From: Candidatus Bathyarchaeota archaeon
GTDB taxonomy: Archaea > Thermoproteota > Bathyarchaeia > Bathyarchaeales > Bathycorpusculaceae
Direction: 5' to 3'
Assembly (NCBI GenBank): GCA_022865455.1
Contig: JALHSY010000046.1
Coordinates: 1-41,834, forward strand
Length of the DNA: 41,834 bases
This document shows, piece after piece, positions 25,563-33,839 of the stretch; position 1 is the first letter of the stretch, and each line of letters opens with the position of its first letter. The notes under the pieces are model-generated. The model made no database searches. It saw nothing but the letters and a program-made list of their open reading frames with translations, and was not told where the DNA came from. Made by a program: the position numbers and the translations under genes.

Positions 25563-25797
25563 TTGGGTTAGGCGTGCCTTGACTAGACACCTTATACATA
25601 AGGGACGCGTGCACATTGTTGAGCCTGATGAGAAGCTTGTTTTGGGCGTAAAATTCGCCATAGCCATGACACTGTGTCTCTCAGCTCTCGAGATTGCCCA
25701 CATTGCTTTTCTGGGCAGCTGGAACAGCGAGATATTTGCGGGTATTACCGGCTTAATTGGCACGGTTTCAGGTATTCTAATTTCGCAAAAAAGCTAG
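25552..25797 (+). CDS. Small membrane protein with two helices (FAGI motif)
   Basis: The 81-residue product has a basic N-terminus, then membrane helices near 30-50 (LGVKFAIAMTLCLSALEIAH) and 61-78 (EIFAGITGLIGTVSGILI) and ends QKS. The hairpin topology is holin-like and the place between tail and terminase genes is reasonable for that. The second helix is close to that of the protein encoded at 33001. It overlaps the previous gene by 11 bases. Confidence 0.6.
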   Translation: MKHDWVRRALTRHLIHKGRVHIVEPDEKLVLGVKFAIAMTLCLSALEIAHIAFLGSWNSEIFAGITGLIGTVSGILISQKS

Positions 25798-25838
25798 GGG
25801 GGTAGGGGCTGCGAAACATTAGGGTCAGACCATTTTTT

Positions 25839-26141
25839 GTGGTGAGAAGGGCGCGGGAAAGGCTTCAAAGGGACATGCAGAAGACCCGGTTGAAGCTTCT
25901 GCGGGATTTGGAAGATATGTTTAACATGGCTAAGGGCTACGCGCAGAATAAGGAAATAACCAAGACAGATGAACCTGTTGTTTCTCCAAAGCAAAAGCAG
26001 ATTTGGATTCGCATTATGGCTTACACTGGACAAGTCATGAACAGCATAAGCAAAAGTTTCGATGAAGCCCAAGTCACGAAGGATCTTGAACGTTTGGAGA
26101 AGTTGATTAATGAAGCAATGGCAAAAGAAGAAAGTAGATGA
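25839..26141 (+). CDS. Putative terminase small subunit
   Basis: The product of about 100 residues starts at GTG (25839 or 25842). It is helical and highly charged (RRARERLQRDMQKTRLKLLR; EAQVTKDLERLEKLINEAMA) and has no clear HTH. Its 3' end overlaps the large terminase gene by 32 bases, the best evidence for a TerS role. An upstream ATT start in frame cannot be excluded. Confidence 0.5.
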   Translation: MVRRARERLQRDMQKTRLKLLRDLEDMFNMAKGYAQNKEITKTDEPVVSPKQKQIWIRIMAYTGQVMNSISKSFDEAQVTKDLERLEKLINEAMAKEESR

Positions 26142-27570
26142 GTTAAAGGAAAAAGTTGAAGGTTTGATCCAAGCTAAAGCCAGAAGGATTCCCGAGAGTT
26201 TTGAGGAGTTTTGCGAGAAATGGCTTGGGCTTAAGCTTACGGATTATCAACGTGCAGGCGCAGAGCTGATCAAAAGAAAAGATAGTGTAGCTTTAAGGTG
26301 GTCTCGGCAAAGCGGCAAGACGCACATGGTCAGTGCGTGGCTGCTGCATTACGCCTTAAGGCATCCTGGGAGCCAAATTGCAATTGTGGGTCCTAGTTGG
26401 CGTCAAACAAAAATTCCAATTCGCAAGATTAACGGATTCCTTCCGAAGCTTCCGAAAGGCTTGTATAAAAAACCGCAGGCAACAATGGTTACCACGAGTA
26501 ACCATAGCCTTATCCAGGCTTTTCCTTGCAATCCTGAAACCATCAGGGGGTTTACGCTTAATGTGCTGTATGCTGACGAATTTAACTACGTTCCTCTGGA
26601 TCAAGAGCTTTATGACGCCATAGTGTTCACGCTTTCCACGACCAATGGCAAATTTGTTTGTAGTAGCACTCCTGGCGCCACGGATAGCATGTTTTGGAAG
26701 TTTTTCAATCGCCCTCAATATCGCCATTTTGCGAAGAGTCATGTGACGTGGCAGCAAGCCTTAGAGCCTAATGGTCCGTTGAAAAAGCGGAAAGTTGAGC
26801 AGCTGAAGGAAGAGTATTGTGATGATCGGTTCAGATGGCAGAGGGAGATGGAAGCCGAGTGGGCTGAGGATGAAGCGGTTTGGCTGCCACTTAGTTTGAT
26901 TACGAAATGTCAGGATGCGAGCCTAGAGTTGTGGGACTCTGAAACTGTTCATCAAGGCAGCTTTTTTGGGGGTGTAGATTTTGGTAAGGAGCAAGATTAT
27001 AGCGCTTTTGCAGTGGCTGAAAAGGTTGGTAGTAAATCCTTGTTGCGTCATCTTAAGGTGTGGCCATTGGAGACGAAGTATGCAGCGGTTATCGGTTATG
27101 TTAAGACGTTTGCGGATCGTTGGCAAAGCTTCGAGAAGATCCGTTGCGATATTACAGGAGTTGGTAACTATATTGTTGAGGACATGATTAATGGCGGAAT
27201 CGAAAATGTGGAGGGTGTTAGCTTTTCTCATCCTCGAAAACAAGAGATGGCTAGCCTGCTTAAACAACGTATGCTGAACAGCGCATTTGCTTACCCATAC
27301 GCTGAAGTTAATGTGTCGCCCTCGAAAAAGCTGAATTTCTCGACGGAGCTCAACACGGAGAGATTCGAACTTAAAAAGGATGGTACTTACCGATTTTTCC
27401 ATCCTCAGAACCAGCATGATGATGTTTTTTGGGCTACTGCCTTGGCGCTTTATGCGACTGTTGAGATGCAGCCAGAGCCGTTTTTGGCTGTTATTCCTCG
27501 TAGGGCTAATAAGTTGCACCGGGTCCGTAAGGGATTGGCGAAACGTAAGGTTATGGGTGATGGCCGCTAA
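26110..27570 (+). CDS. terL: Terminase large subunit (packaging ATPase-nuclease)
   Basis: The 486-residue motor protein has the ATPase parts Walker A SRQSGKT (65-71), Walker B LYADE (153-157) and coupling motif SSTPG (185-189). The RNase-H-like nuclease has Asp290 in GGVDFGKEQDYSAF, Asp347 in RCDITGVG and Asp437/Asp438 in HDDVFWATALA. It cuts and pumps viral DNA into the head through the portal. All catalytic positions are intact. The terminase genes lie at the far right of the structural block, opposite the common terminase-first order. Confidence 0.92.
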   Translation: MKQWQKKKVDELKEKVEGLIQAKARRIPESFEEFCEKWLGLKLTDYQRAGAELIKRKDSVALRWSRQSGKTHMVSAWLLHYALRHPGSQIAIVGPSWRQTKIPIRKINGFLPKLPKGLYKKPQATMVTTSNHSLIQAFPCNPETIRGFTLNVLYADEFNYVPLDQELYDAIVFTLSTTNGKFVCSSTPGATDSMFWKFFNRPQYRHFAKSHVTWQQALEPNGPLKKRKVEQLKEEYCDDRFRWQREMEAEWAEDEAVWLPLSLITKCQDASLELWDSETVHQGSFFGGVDFGKEQDYSAFAVAEKVGSKSLLRHLKVWPLETKYAAVIGYVKTFADRWQSFEKIRCDITGVGNYIVEDMINGGIENVEGVSFSHPRKQEMASLLKQRMLNSAFAYPYAEVNVSPSKKLNFSTELNTERFELKKDGTYRFFHPQNQHDDVFWATALALYATVEMQPEPFLAVIPRRANKLHRVRKGLAKRKVMGDGR

Positions 27571-27772
27571 AAACTTGTCTTACCCTAGCTTTCACCTACC
27601 CCTACCCCCTACTCTTTTTTCGTCTGGCAGTGATTCTGACATGACAGAACAATCATGTACCGCACAGCTTCCAATCAATCAAGTTCTGGTGGGCGACTGC
27701 AGAACGCGCGCGGCTTATGTAAAAATGTCGATTGAACGATTAGAATCAACGCCTGAACCAGACAAAGAGTGA
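27560..27772 (+). CDS. Small hypothetical protein between terL and the ABC-GNAT gene
   Basis: From the ATG at 27560, which overlaps the terL end by 11 bases, the frame gives 70 residues. An ATG at 27641 would give a 43-residue form (MTEQSCTAQLPINQVLVGDC) after a pyrimidine-rich stretch. The short form looks more protein-like; the long form's first half is Pro/Leu/Ser rich (FHLPLPPTLF). No family is recognised. Confidence 0.4.
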   Translation: MAAKNLSYPSFHLPLPPTLFSSGSDSDMTEQSCTAQLPINQVLVGDCRTRAAYVKMSIERLESTPEPDKE

Positions 27773-27779
27773 TTTCAAC

Positions 27780-29252
27780 TTGAGAAGACACAGAGAGTTT
27801 TTCCGCATCCGCCAGCTTCGCAGGGTCTACGACAGAAGCCAGAACAGGTTCACCTTCAACATTTCGTATGAGACAGCTGCCAAGACCACGCCGAGGAGTA
27901 TAGCGGTTGCTGAGGCGTTCGGGCTTGGGTTAGACGAAGAGAAACGCTTCGTGATTTATGATAACGTGGAGTTGCAGGTGAAGCCTGACGACGTCGTCAT
28001 GGTCACGGGCGACAGTGGATCTGGGAAGAGCGTGTTACTACGAGCATTACGGGAGGATCTCGGCTCCGAAGCTGTGGACATGACAGAACTCGAGATTTCT
28101 AGCACTAAACCGTTAATCGAGACTGTAGGAGAGACGGTTGAAGAGGGCATTGAGACTCTAAGTCGCGTTGGCTTGAATGACGCATTTCTCTTCCTCAGGT
28201 CTTATGACCAGTTGAGTGACGGGCAGAAGTACCGTTACCGCATAGCCAAAATGGTTGAGAGTGGCAAACAGTGGTGGGTCGGCGATGAATTCTGTGCAAC
28301 GCTGGACCGCGATACGGCGAAGATTGTGGCGTTTAACGTGCAGAAGCTTGCAAGAACCTTGGGAAAGGCTGTTGTTGTGGCCACGACTCACACGGATTTG
28401 TTTGAGGATTTGAAGCCCAGCGTACACATCCACAAGAGGTTCGGCAAGGAAATCTGTGTAGTGTACTATACAAACGAGCCTGCAAGGGAATGCAGCCTTG
28501 TCAGAGAGATGCGTGTTGAAGAGGGTACAATGCAGGATTGGAACCAGCTCGCCGGCTTTCATTATCGTAGTCACAGGGTAGTTGCGCCTCGCAAAATCTT
28601 CTGTCTTAAGCGGGGGACCGAGGTGTGCGGAGTGATCGTTTATTGTTATCCGCCTCCCAGTGCCTACGGTCGAAGAATGGTTCTGCCCCGAATGAGCATG
28701 AAGGAATTGAATGAGAAGTTGAGCATTATCAACCGTGTGGTTGTGCATCCGAAGTATCGGAGTGTCGGTTTGGGTGCCAGGCTTATTCGTGAGTCGTTGG
28801 GTTTGGCTGGGACAGAGTTTGTGGAGATGATTGCGGTGATGGCTAAGTACAATCCTTTTGCAGAGAAGGCGGGGATGAAGAAGGTTACTGAGCAGGAGCC
28901 TCAGAGGGAGATTTTACGGGCTTCCAAGGTCCTTGAACAAGTCGGGTTTAATGTTCAGCTGCTTGGAAGCGGGAACTATGTATTTCAGAAACTTCAAGCA
29001 CTTAATGCCGACGGCCTGGAAAGGGTTAGGGAGGCCTTCGTCAAAGCTGACCATCCGCGCTTCTCAAAGTTTTTCAGCTCAGGGCTTCCATTCGGGCATA
29101 TGGGGGATTACGAGAGAAAGGTGAATGCTGCAACCTTGGAGCAGCTTGCAAGCCTTATCAAGATCTGCGGTTTTCTGATGCAGACGAAGGCTTACCTTTT
29201 CTGGAAATCCAAAAATCTTTGGAACAAATCTGGAATCTCTATAAATCTCTGA
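27780..29252 (+). CDS. ABC-type ATPase fused to GNAT acetyltransferase-like domain (COG2401-type)
   Basis: The 490-residue product starts at TTG. The ABC ATPase has Walker A GDSGSGKS (77-84), signature LSDGQKYRYRIA (145-156), Walker B WWVGDE (165-170) and switch His204 in ATTHTDL. A GNAT-like domain follows at about 250-400, with the acetyl-CoA loop region VVVHPKYRSVGLGARLI (320-336). There are no membrane segments, so it is not a transporter. Fusions of this sort occur next to terminase genes in mobile elements, and their reaction is unknown to me. The C-terminal 90 residues are extra. Confidence 0.78.
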   Translation: MRRHREFFRIRQLRRVYDRSQNRFTFNISYETAAKTTPRSIAVAEAFGLGLDEEKRFVIYDNVELQVKPDDVVMVTGDSGSGKSVLLRALREDLGSEAVDMTELEISSTKPLIETVGETVEEGIETLSRVGLNDAFLFLRSYDQLSDGQKYRYRIAKMVESGKQWWVGDEFCATLDRDTAKIVAFNVQKLARTLGKAVVVATTHTDLFEDLKPSVHIHKRFGKEICVVYYTNEPARECSLVREMRVEEGTMQDWNQLAGFHYRSHRVVAPRKIFCLKRGTEVCGVIVYCYPPPSAYGRRMVLPRMSMKELNEKLSIINRVVVHPKYRSVGLGARLIRESLGLAGTEFVEMIAVMAKYNPFAEKAGMKKVTEQEPQREILRASKVLEQVGFNVQLLGSGNYVFQKLQALNADGLERVREAFVKADHPRFSKFFSSGLPFGHMGDYERKVNAATLEQLASLIKICGFLMQTKAYLFWKSKNLWNKSGISINL

Positions 29253-29259
29253 AGTAAAG

Positions 29260-29329
29260 GTGCTGTAAAGTCTTCGGTGAAAACGAGCCCACTTGAGTCC
29301 TGTAAAAAATCGGTGAAAAATCGGTTGAT
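29260..29329 (+). repeat. 70-bp inverted repeat, left copy, flanking the restriction-modification cassette
   Basis: Its reverse complement recurs at 32864-32933 with two differences in 70 bases by eye. Read on the minus strand, each copy contains two versions of a motif of the form ACCGAnnnnTTnACAGnAC, at 29295-29314 and 29260-29278. The copy starts 7 bases after the ABC-GNAT stop and ends 24 bases before the methylase start, so it also occupies the likely promoter of the cassette. Confidence 0.93.
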
Positions 29330-29353
29330 GATTCTCTGACGTGAGAGCCCTAT

Positions 29354-31459
29354 GTGGAGGTGAGAATAACGTTAAATTCCGAAGAGGAACAAATACCTGC
29401 AAAGGTAACCGAGATGCCACCTAAGAAGAAGAGAAAACAAGAGGCACTCACAGTCTCAAGGCTCATACACGAAGTCTTAGTAAGCCAACTGAGCATCCCA
29501 CTACACCAAATCGTGAATGACACAACGTTTGCAGAGTACACTGGGTCAAAACGTCCTGACCTCTTAATTTCTGAATTTGAGTACGATCGAGTGAAGAAAA
29601 ACGATGCCCAATTCATCAATAATCTTGTTGCTTACGCGGAAGCCAAAGACGACTGTATTGTGAAAGGTGTAGATTGGTTAGATGCGATTCAGCAAGGTCT
29701 GACGAAAGCTCCGAAGCTCAAGCTTCCTTATTTCATCGTAACGAATGGTAAGACCAGCATATTTTACAATGCCAAGACTCAGAATGAAATAAAACTCAAT
29801 GGTAATCCGATTAGAGAATTTCAGACAATAGATATTCTTAGGTTAATAAAGAATCGGCTTTCAAAAGACCCTGATTTAGATAACATAATCACTAACGTAG
29901 ATTCAATCTCGGTCATCTCAGAAGCGATATTCAACAAGAAACTATGGGAACTCGCAAAGATTTACAGGAACATAAATTTCGAAAACAATGTTCAAAAAAT
30001 AGACTTCACGGTCGGCTTCATTTCACTGGAGTATTTTGAGGAAAGAGAAACGATAAAGGGAGTGAAAGACGCAACCAAGATTTACTGGTCAGATTGCTCA
30101 AACCATGCAGCGAATTATCCCTCTGAGAAGATTGTGGCAAGTCTTTCTCGGTATATAGAAAGACTGGAACAGGAATCGCAATTTGGCGAGTTTGTTGATT
30201 TAATGGAAAAGGTTCACATTGCGATAGCTGGAAAAGGAACAGTTAAACCATTAGTCAGCCATGACGAAGTGAAACAGGTCTATGAATTGATAGATTCGAT
30301 GAAACCTCTTCATGGTTGTGGCTTCGACCTCTTTGGGGCTGTCTATGAAATGTTCGCTAGTAGCAAGGAAAAGAAGGATTTTGGCGAATACTTTACTCGT
30401 AGACATTATGCACATATTCTTACAAAACTACTCCTTCGCAACGAACAGTATTTTGATGAAAACAGGAAATTTAGGATACTTGACCCAGCTTGCGGTACAG
30501 GTGGATTCTTGACAGAAGGTTTCAAAGTACTGCGAAATGCTTATGCTAAAACTAACACGCTGACTGCAAAAGCTGAAAAATTTCTAGAAGAAGATTGTTT
30601 CTATGGAATTGATGTAAGAAGAGAGAATATTTCCAGAACGAAACTTAACATGTTCTTGGTTGGAGATGGACACACAAATATGGAGGATATTAATACTTTA
30701 ACGAAGAAATTCGGCAAAGGAGACCTATGGGATTATGTTATTACGAATCCACCAGTTGGTGCAGGAACAATCAGAGCTGAAACATCTGTAGTTTCATCCA
30801 ACCGTACCGAAGTTTGTTTCCTATACAAAGTTATTAGCCTGCTCAAAGATGGCAAAAAGGCTTGCATCTTACTCCCTGATGGTATTCTAGAAAATGCACA
30901 ATTTACAGAACTTAGAAAGGATTTGTTGGAGAAATGCGATATAGAAGCAATCGTGTCTCTTCCGAAATTTGCTTTCGCCCCCTACACAAAAGAGAAGATG
31001 TATGCTGTTTTCTTTACGAAAAAGAACGAGGCAATGACCAAAATCCAGAAACAACCGATATGGATGTACATCATAGATAATGACGGTTTGGCAAATTCCG
31101 ACAAACGCTTTCCCACGAAATTGCGGAATAATCAAAACGGATGGTTGCATGATGAGATTTCAGGATGGGTAAGTACTGATGGTGAAGAAATGGTTGGATT
31201 GCTTGAAGAAAGGTGGCTCAAGTCTGATGATTCTTCAACAGATGGCACACAATGGATTGGTGAGAAAGGACAAGCTGTCAAATTCAGAAAAGGAGGACTC
31301 ATATCAATAACGGCAATTACGGAAAAGAAGTCACAGTATTGCCTTCTGCCAGAATATTATCTACGCCCATTCAAGCCAAATTTCATAACTGCCGAAGAAT
31401 TATCTGAAGAGATCAGCTTGATTGAACAAGAAGTCAAAAACTTAGAGGCAATCGCATGA
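29354..31459 (+). CDS. Restriction-modification protein: HsdR-N-type nuclease fused to N6-adenine methylase
   Basis: The 701-residue product starts at GTG. Residues about 35-145 form a PD-(D/E)xK nuclease of the HsdR N-terminal type, with Asp69 in KRPDLL and Glu96/Lys98 in AYAEAKDD. Residues about 300-600 are an HsdM-like methylase with SAM motif I LDPACGTGGFL (376-386). Catalytic motif IV reads NPPV (465-468), where the family nearly always has an aromatic residue after NPP. A fused nuclease-methylase plus separate specificity subunit resembles BcgI-like type IIB systems. No translocase HsdR gene is visible. It overlaps the specificity gene by 4 bases. Confidence 0.8.
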   Translation: MEVRITLNSEEEQIPAKVTEMPPKKKRKQEALTVSRLIHEVLVSQLSIPLHQIVNDTTFAEYTGSKRPDLLISEFEYDRVKKNDAQFINNLVAYAEAKDDCIVKGVDWLDAIQQGLTKAPKLKLPYFIVTNGKTSIFYNAKTQNEIKLNGNPIREFQTIDILRLIKNRLSKDPDLDNIITNVDSISVISEAIFNKKLWELAKIYRNINFENNVQKIDFTVGFISLEYFEERETIKGVKDATKIYWSDCSNHAANYPSEKIVASLSRYIERLEQESQFGEFVDLMEKVHIAIAGKGTVKPLVSHDEVKQVYELIDSMKPLHGCGFDLFGAVYEMFASSKEKKDFGEYFTRRHYAHILTKLLLRNEQYFDENRKFRILDPACGTGGFLTEGFKVLRNAYAKTNTLTAKAEKFLEEDCFYGIDVRRENISRTKLNMFLVGDGHTNMEDINTLTKKFGKGDLWDYVITNPPVGAGTIRAETSVVSSNRTEVCFLYKVISLLKDGKKACILLPDGILENAQFTELRKDLLEKCDIEAIVSLPKFAFAPYTKEKMYAVFFTKKNEAMTKIQKQPIWMYIIDNDGLANSDKRFPTKLRNNQNGWLHDEISGWVSTDGEEMVGLLEERWLKSDDSSTDGTQWIGEKGQAVKFRKGGLISITAITEKKSQYCLLPEYYLRPFKPNFITAEELSEEISLIEQEVKNLEAIA

Positions 31460-32598
31460 CCGAGTTTCTAGATATTTTTAAGCCAATTCAAAAGGGCAAT
31501 TTCGGTCTTACTGATGAAGCCATTTATAGATCAATTCAGCATGGGGGTCAATTCATCCCTGTATATGGTGGAACAAAAGAACACACTACGACAGACCGAT
31601 TCGTTTCAGAATATGGAAAAACGAAGTATGATGGATCTATTACGATTTTCACTGGTGATGGGATAATCATCAGTCTTGATGGGAGTTCAGGATGCATGAC
31701 CTATGTAATGGCTAAAAGATTCGCTCTAAATCATCATGCGGGATTCTTTCAGTTAAAAGAGGATGCAAAACAAGTAATTGACCCAGAGTTCTTCAGTCTC
31801 TTCTTTGAGAAACAACTTCAGGAAGCGAGCGTTAGCGAAGGCTCTAAAACATTGACCCTAAGTATGATAGAATCTATGGATTTTGATATGCCTCCGTACA
31901 GTGTCCAAATGAAGGTCATGTCAAGAATAAGATCACTTTTGAAAGTGAAAGAGAGAGTCAATAACCTGATCTCAAGAATAAATTCCGTCAAAGAAAGAAT
32001 ACTTTTGGTTGAATATCGAGATTATCAAGCAAAAGATGTTTCTGTTGGAGATGTTCTGGATTGCATGAGTGGAAATTCTGGACTTACAGAAGAGTATCTA
32101 TATTCGCAAATTAAAGATAATTCCGAAAAAAAATATCATATTTTGACAGCTAGCACCGAGCATGAATTGAGTCAGTATGTGTCTAGATGCAAACATCCAA
32201 AGGATTCAAGCAAAATGATAACAGTCGTGGAAGGAAAACCTGTGATTCATGTCGTACGAATCGGAAAAGCAGGCTCTGTCACATATTTTGAAAACGGCGA
32301 TTATACCACCACTGAAAATGCCTATCTTCTTTATTTGAAGGATAATTTGAAATACGATCTTAGCCTCAAATGGCTAACGTATGCACTAGCACCAGAGTTT
32401 TCGGAGTATTCCAACATTGCGGAATATGGAACTTGGAATATGACTGGTTTTTTCGAGCGTGTAAAGATTGCTATTCCATCTTATGAAGAGCAACTCGAAC
32501 TTGTTGAGAAGTATGAACGCCTTGAACTACTACAAGCAAAGTTACAAAGCATTTTGACAAAGATTGACCAACTCTTCACTAAGCAAATAGTTATCTAG
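31456..32598 (+). CDS. hsdS: Specificity subunit (HsdS-like)
   Basis: The 380-residue product has two target-recognition halves, each closed by a helical coiled coil: QMKVMSRIRSLLKVKERVNN near residues 153-172, and EQLELVEKYERLELLQAKLQ near the end. The first half ends SMIESMDFDMPPYSVQMKVM and the second NMTGFFERVKIAIPSYEEQL, the repeated -PPY/IPSYEEQ- hallmark of HsdS. It would direct the fused nuclease-methylase to a bipartite DNA site. ATGA overlap with the upstream gene. Confidence 0.85.
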   Translation: MTEFLDIFKPIQKGNFGLTDEAIYRSIQHGGQFIPVYGGTKEHTTTDRFVSEYGKTKYDGSITIFTGDGIIISLDGSSGCMTYVMAKRFALNHHAGFFQLKEDAKQVIDPEFFSLFFEKQLQEASVSEGSKTLTLSMIESMDFDMPPYSVQMKVMSRIRSLLKVKERVNNLISRINSVKERILLVEYRDYQAKDVSVGDVLDCMSGNSGLTEEYLYSQIKDNSEKKYHILTASTEHELSQYVSRCKHPKDSSKMITVVEGKPVIHVVRIGKAGSVTYFENGDYTTTENAYLLYLKDNLKYDLSLKWLTYALAPEFSEYSNIAEYGTWNMTGFFERVKIAIPSYEEQLELVEKYERLELLQAKLQSILTKIDQLFTKQIVI

Positions 32599-32664
32599 AA
32601 CAATATTTCAGAGAATCCAAAGGCATATATTTCAAGAATGGGAACAGTATTTTGGTGGTTTTAG

Positions 32665-32853
32665 ATGGCGAAGTGCCCAGAGTGCAAGAAAGAAGTAGCC
32701 AAATCTTCTAAGAAATGGAAATATTCTGCGTTCACTGTCGAACTATTCGAATGTGCTTGTGGAACGAAGTTTAGAGAGTACTCAAGAAATAGCAAGCATA
32801 TCTTCACCTTAAAGTTCAAGAAAGGTAAAGACAAAAGTTTCGTTAGAGCTTGA
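32665..32853 (+). CDS. Small zinc-ribbon protein in the restriction cassette
   Basis: The 62-residue product opens with MAKCPECKKEVAKSSKKWKY and has a second knuckle ECACGTKFREYS, so four Cys for one zinc. It lies inside the inverted repeats, 10 bases before the right copy, and is the last gene of the cassette. It may be a DNA-binding partner or a controller; no evidence distinguishes these. Confidence 0.65.
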   Translation: MAKCPECKKEVAKSSKKWKYSAFTVELFECACGTKFREYSRNSKHIFTLKFKKGKDKSFVRA

Positions 32854-32863
32854 TTTTGTTCCT

Positions 32864-32933
32864 ATCAACCGATTTTTCACCGATTTTTTACAGGACTCAT
32901 GTGGGCTCGTTTTCACCGAAGACTTCACAGCAC
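32864..32933 (-). repeat. 70-bp inverted repeat, right copy
   Basis: It is the reverse complement of the left copy, 68 of 70 bases by eye. On the plus strand it shows the paired motif ACCGATTTTTTACAGGACTC (from 32879) and ACCGAAGACTTCACAGCAC (from 32915), 36 bases apart. The 3.67-kb segment between the outer ends holds exactly three rightward genes. Confidence 0.93.
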
Positions 32934-33000
32934 TCTCATTGTAAAAGCTTTTATGAGCTAGACATTAGTATCTACCTTTGAAATTAGGTGGCGTTCTAGT

Positions 33001-33264
33001 TTGAGTAAAGACGAAGAATATGCTGAAGAACCATTCTTTGACCAGTTGTCCAGATTTATAAAAACAAACGAGAAATTTCTACTTGAGTTGATTGGAAAAT
33101 TTACAAAACAATCCTCACGACAATTCTATGCTAAGATTGGCGTGGTCGTAGCAATCTTGTTCTTTAGTAGCGTTCTATGTGGCTACGGAAGAATAAGTGG
33201 GGAGACTTTTGCAGGCATAGTCGGTGTTGTACTTGGTTATATTTTGGGCAAGGGCGTTCTATAG
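33001..33264 (+). CDS. Small membrane protein with two helices (FAGI motif)
   Basis: The 87-residue product starts at TTG with AGGTGG about 12 bases upstream. A charged cytoplasmic N-terminus (EPFFDQLSRFIKTNEKFLLE) precedes helices near 45-62 (AKIGVVVAILFFSSVL) and 67-85 (SGETFAGIVGVVLGYILG). The second helix matches that of the viral gene at 25552 (E-x-FAGI-x-G pattern). Function unknown. Confidence 0.6.
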   Translation: MSKDEEYAEEPFFDQLSRFIKTNEKFLLELIGKFTKQSSRQFYAKIGVVVAILFFSSVLCGYGRISGETFAGIVGVVLGYILGKGVL

Positions 33265-33310
33265 AAGCAAAATTAGTAATGCCTATTTGGTTAATAGTAT
33301 CCTCTTATCA

Positions 33311-33366
33311 ACCGAAAAGTAACACGTTCAAGAAAAAGACTCATCAATCGAAGAGGTAACAGAACC
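33311..33366 (+). repeat. Paired intergenic motif, copy set c
   Basis: ACCGAAAAGTAACACGTTC (from 33311) and ATCGAAGAGGTAACAGAACC (from 33347) lie 36 bases apart, the same spacing as in the right inverted repeat. The preceding bases TATCAACCGA are shared with that repeat as well. Confidence 0.6.
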
Positions 33367-33434
33367 TTTCATCCACTAACCATTTATTCGAGATGTACCT
33401 CAAGTATTAGCTGCAATAAAGGAGTTAACAAAAG

Positions 33435-33839
33435 ATGTTGAAAGACGAAATCATTGCAGCTCTGAATGAATTATTTGTAAAGTTCAAGGTGCCAATGAAG
33501 ATCAAAGATCTATTCCTGTACCGACCAGTTTTCCATGAAGTGCCTTTTGAGGATTTTGAACCTATTAATGAGGCTAACCGATTGACAAGTTGCGATCCTC
33601 TCTGTATCGAGTTAGACTATGAATGTGATGGCTATATCTTCTCCTATCATATGGAGTGTTCGAATAAAAAAGGTATTTTCAGAATCAAGGAAAAATGGCT
33701 AAAACATTCGGACATTTTCCCGAGAGATACGAAAGGCATTGAAGTGAATGAAAAAGATATAACTAGAAAAAGTAGGATAGATGTCTTTTCTTGGGTGTTG
33801 CTGAGACAGTTGGGTCTTTTAGCCAGAGATACGCATTAG
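33435..33839 (+). CDS. Hypothetical protein, 134 residues
   Basis: It starts at ATG with AAAGGAG about 13 bases upstream. The chain is acidic and soluble (FHEVPFEDFEPINEANRLTS; CDPLCIELDYECDGYIFSYH) with a helical end DVFSWVLLRQLGLLA. No family is recognised. It converges on the ArsR-type regulator, overlapping its 3' end by 4 bases. Confidence 0.5.
   Translation: MLKDEIIAALNELFVKFKVPMKIKDLFLYRPVFHEVPFEDFEPINEANRLTSCDPLCIELDYECDGYIFSYHMECSNKKGIFRIKEKWLKHSDIFPRDTKGIEVNEKDITRKSRIDVFSWVLLRQLGLLARDTH

Noticed and set aside
25137-25763. Leftward 208-codon frame across two small viral genes
   Set aside because: It opposes two coupled rightward genes with sensible products and has no signature of its own.
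26923-27519. Leftward 198-codon frame within terL
   Set aside because: It is antisense to the conserved nuclease domain.
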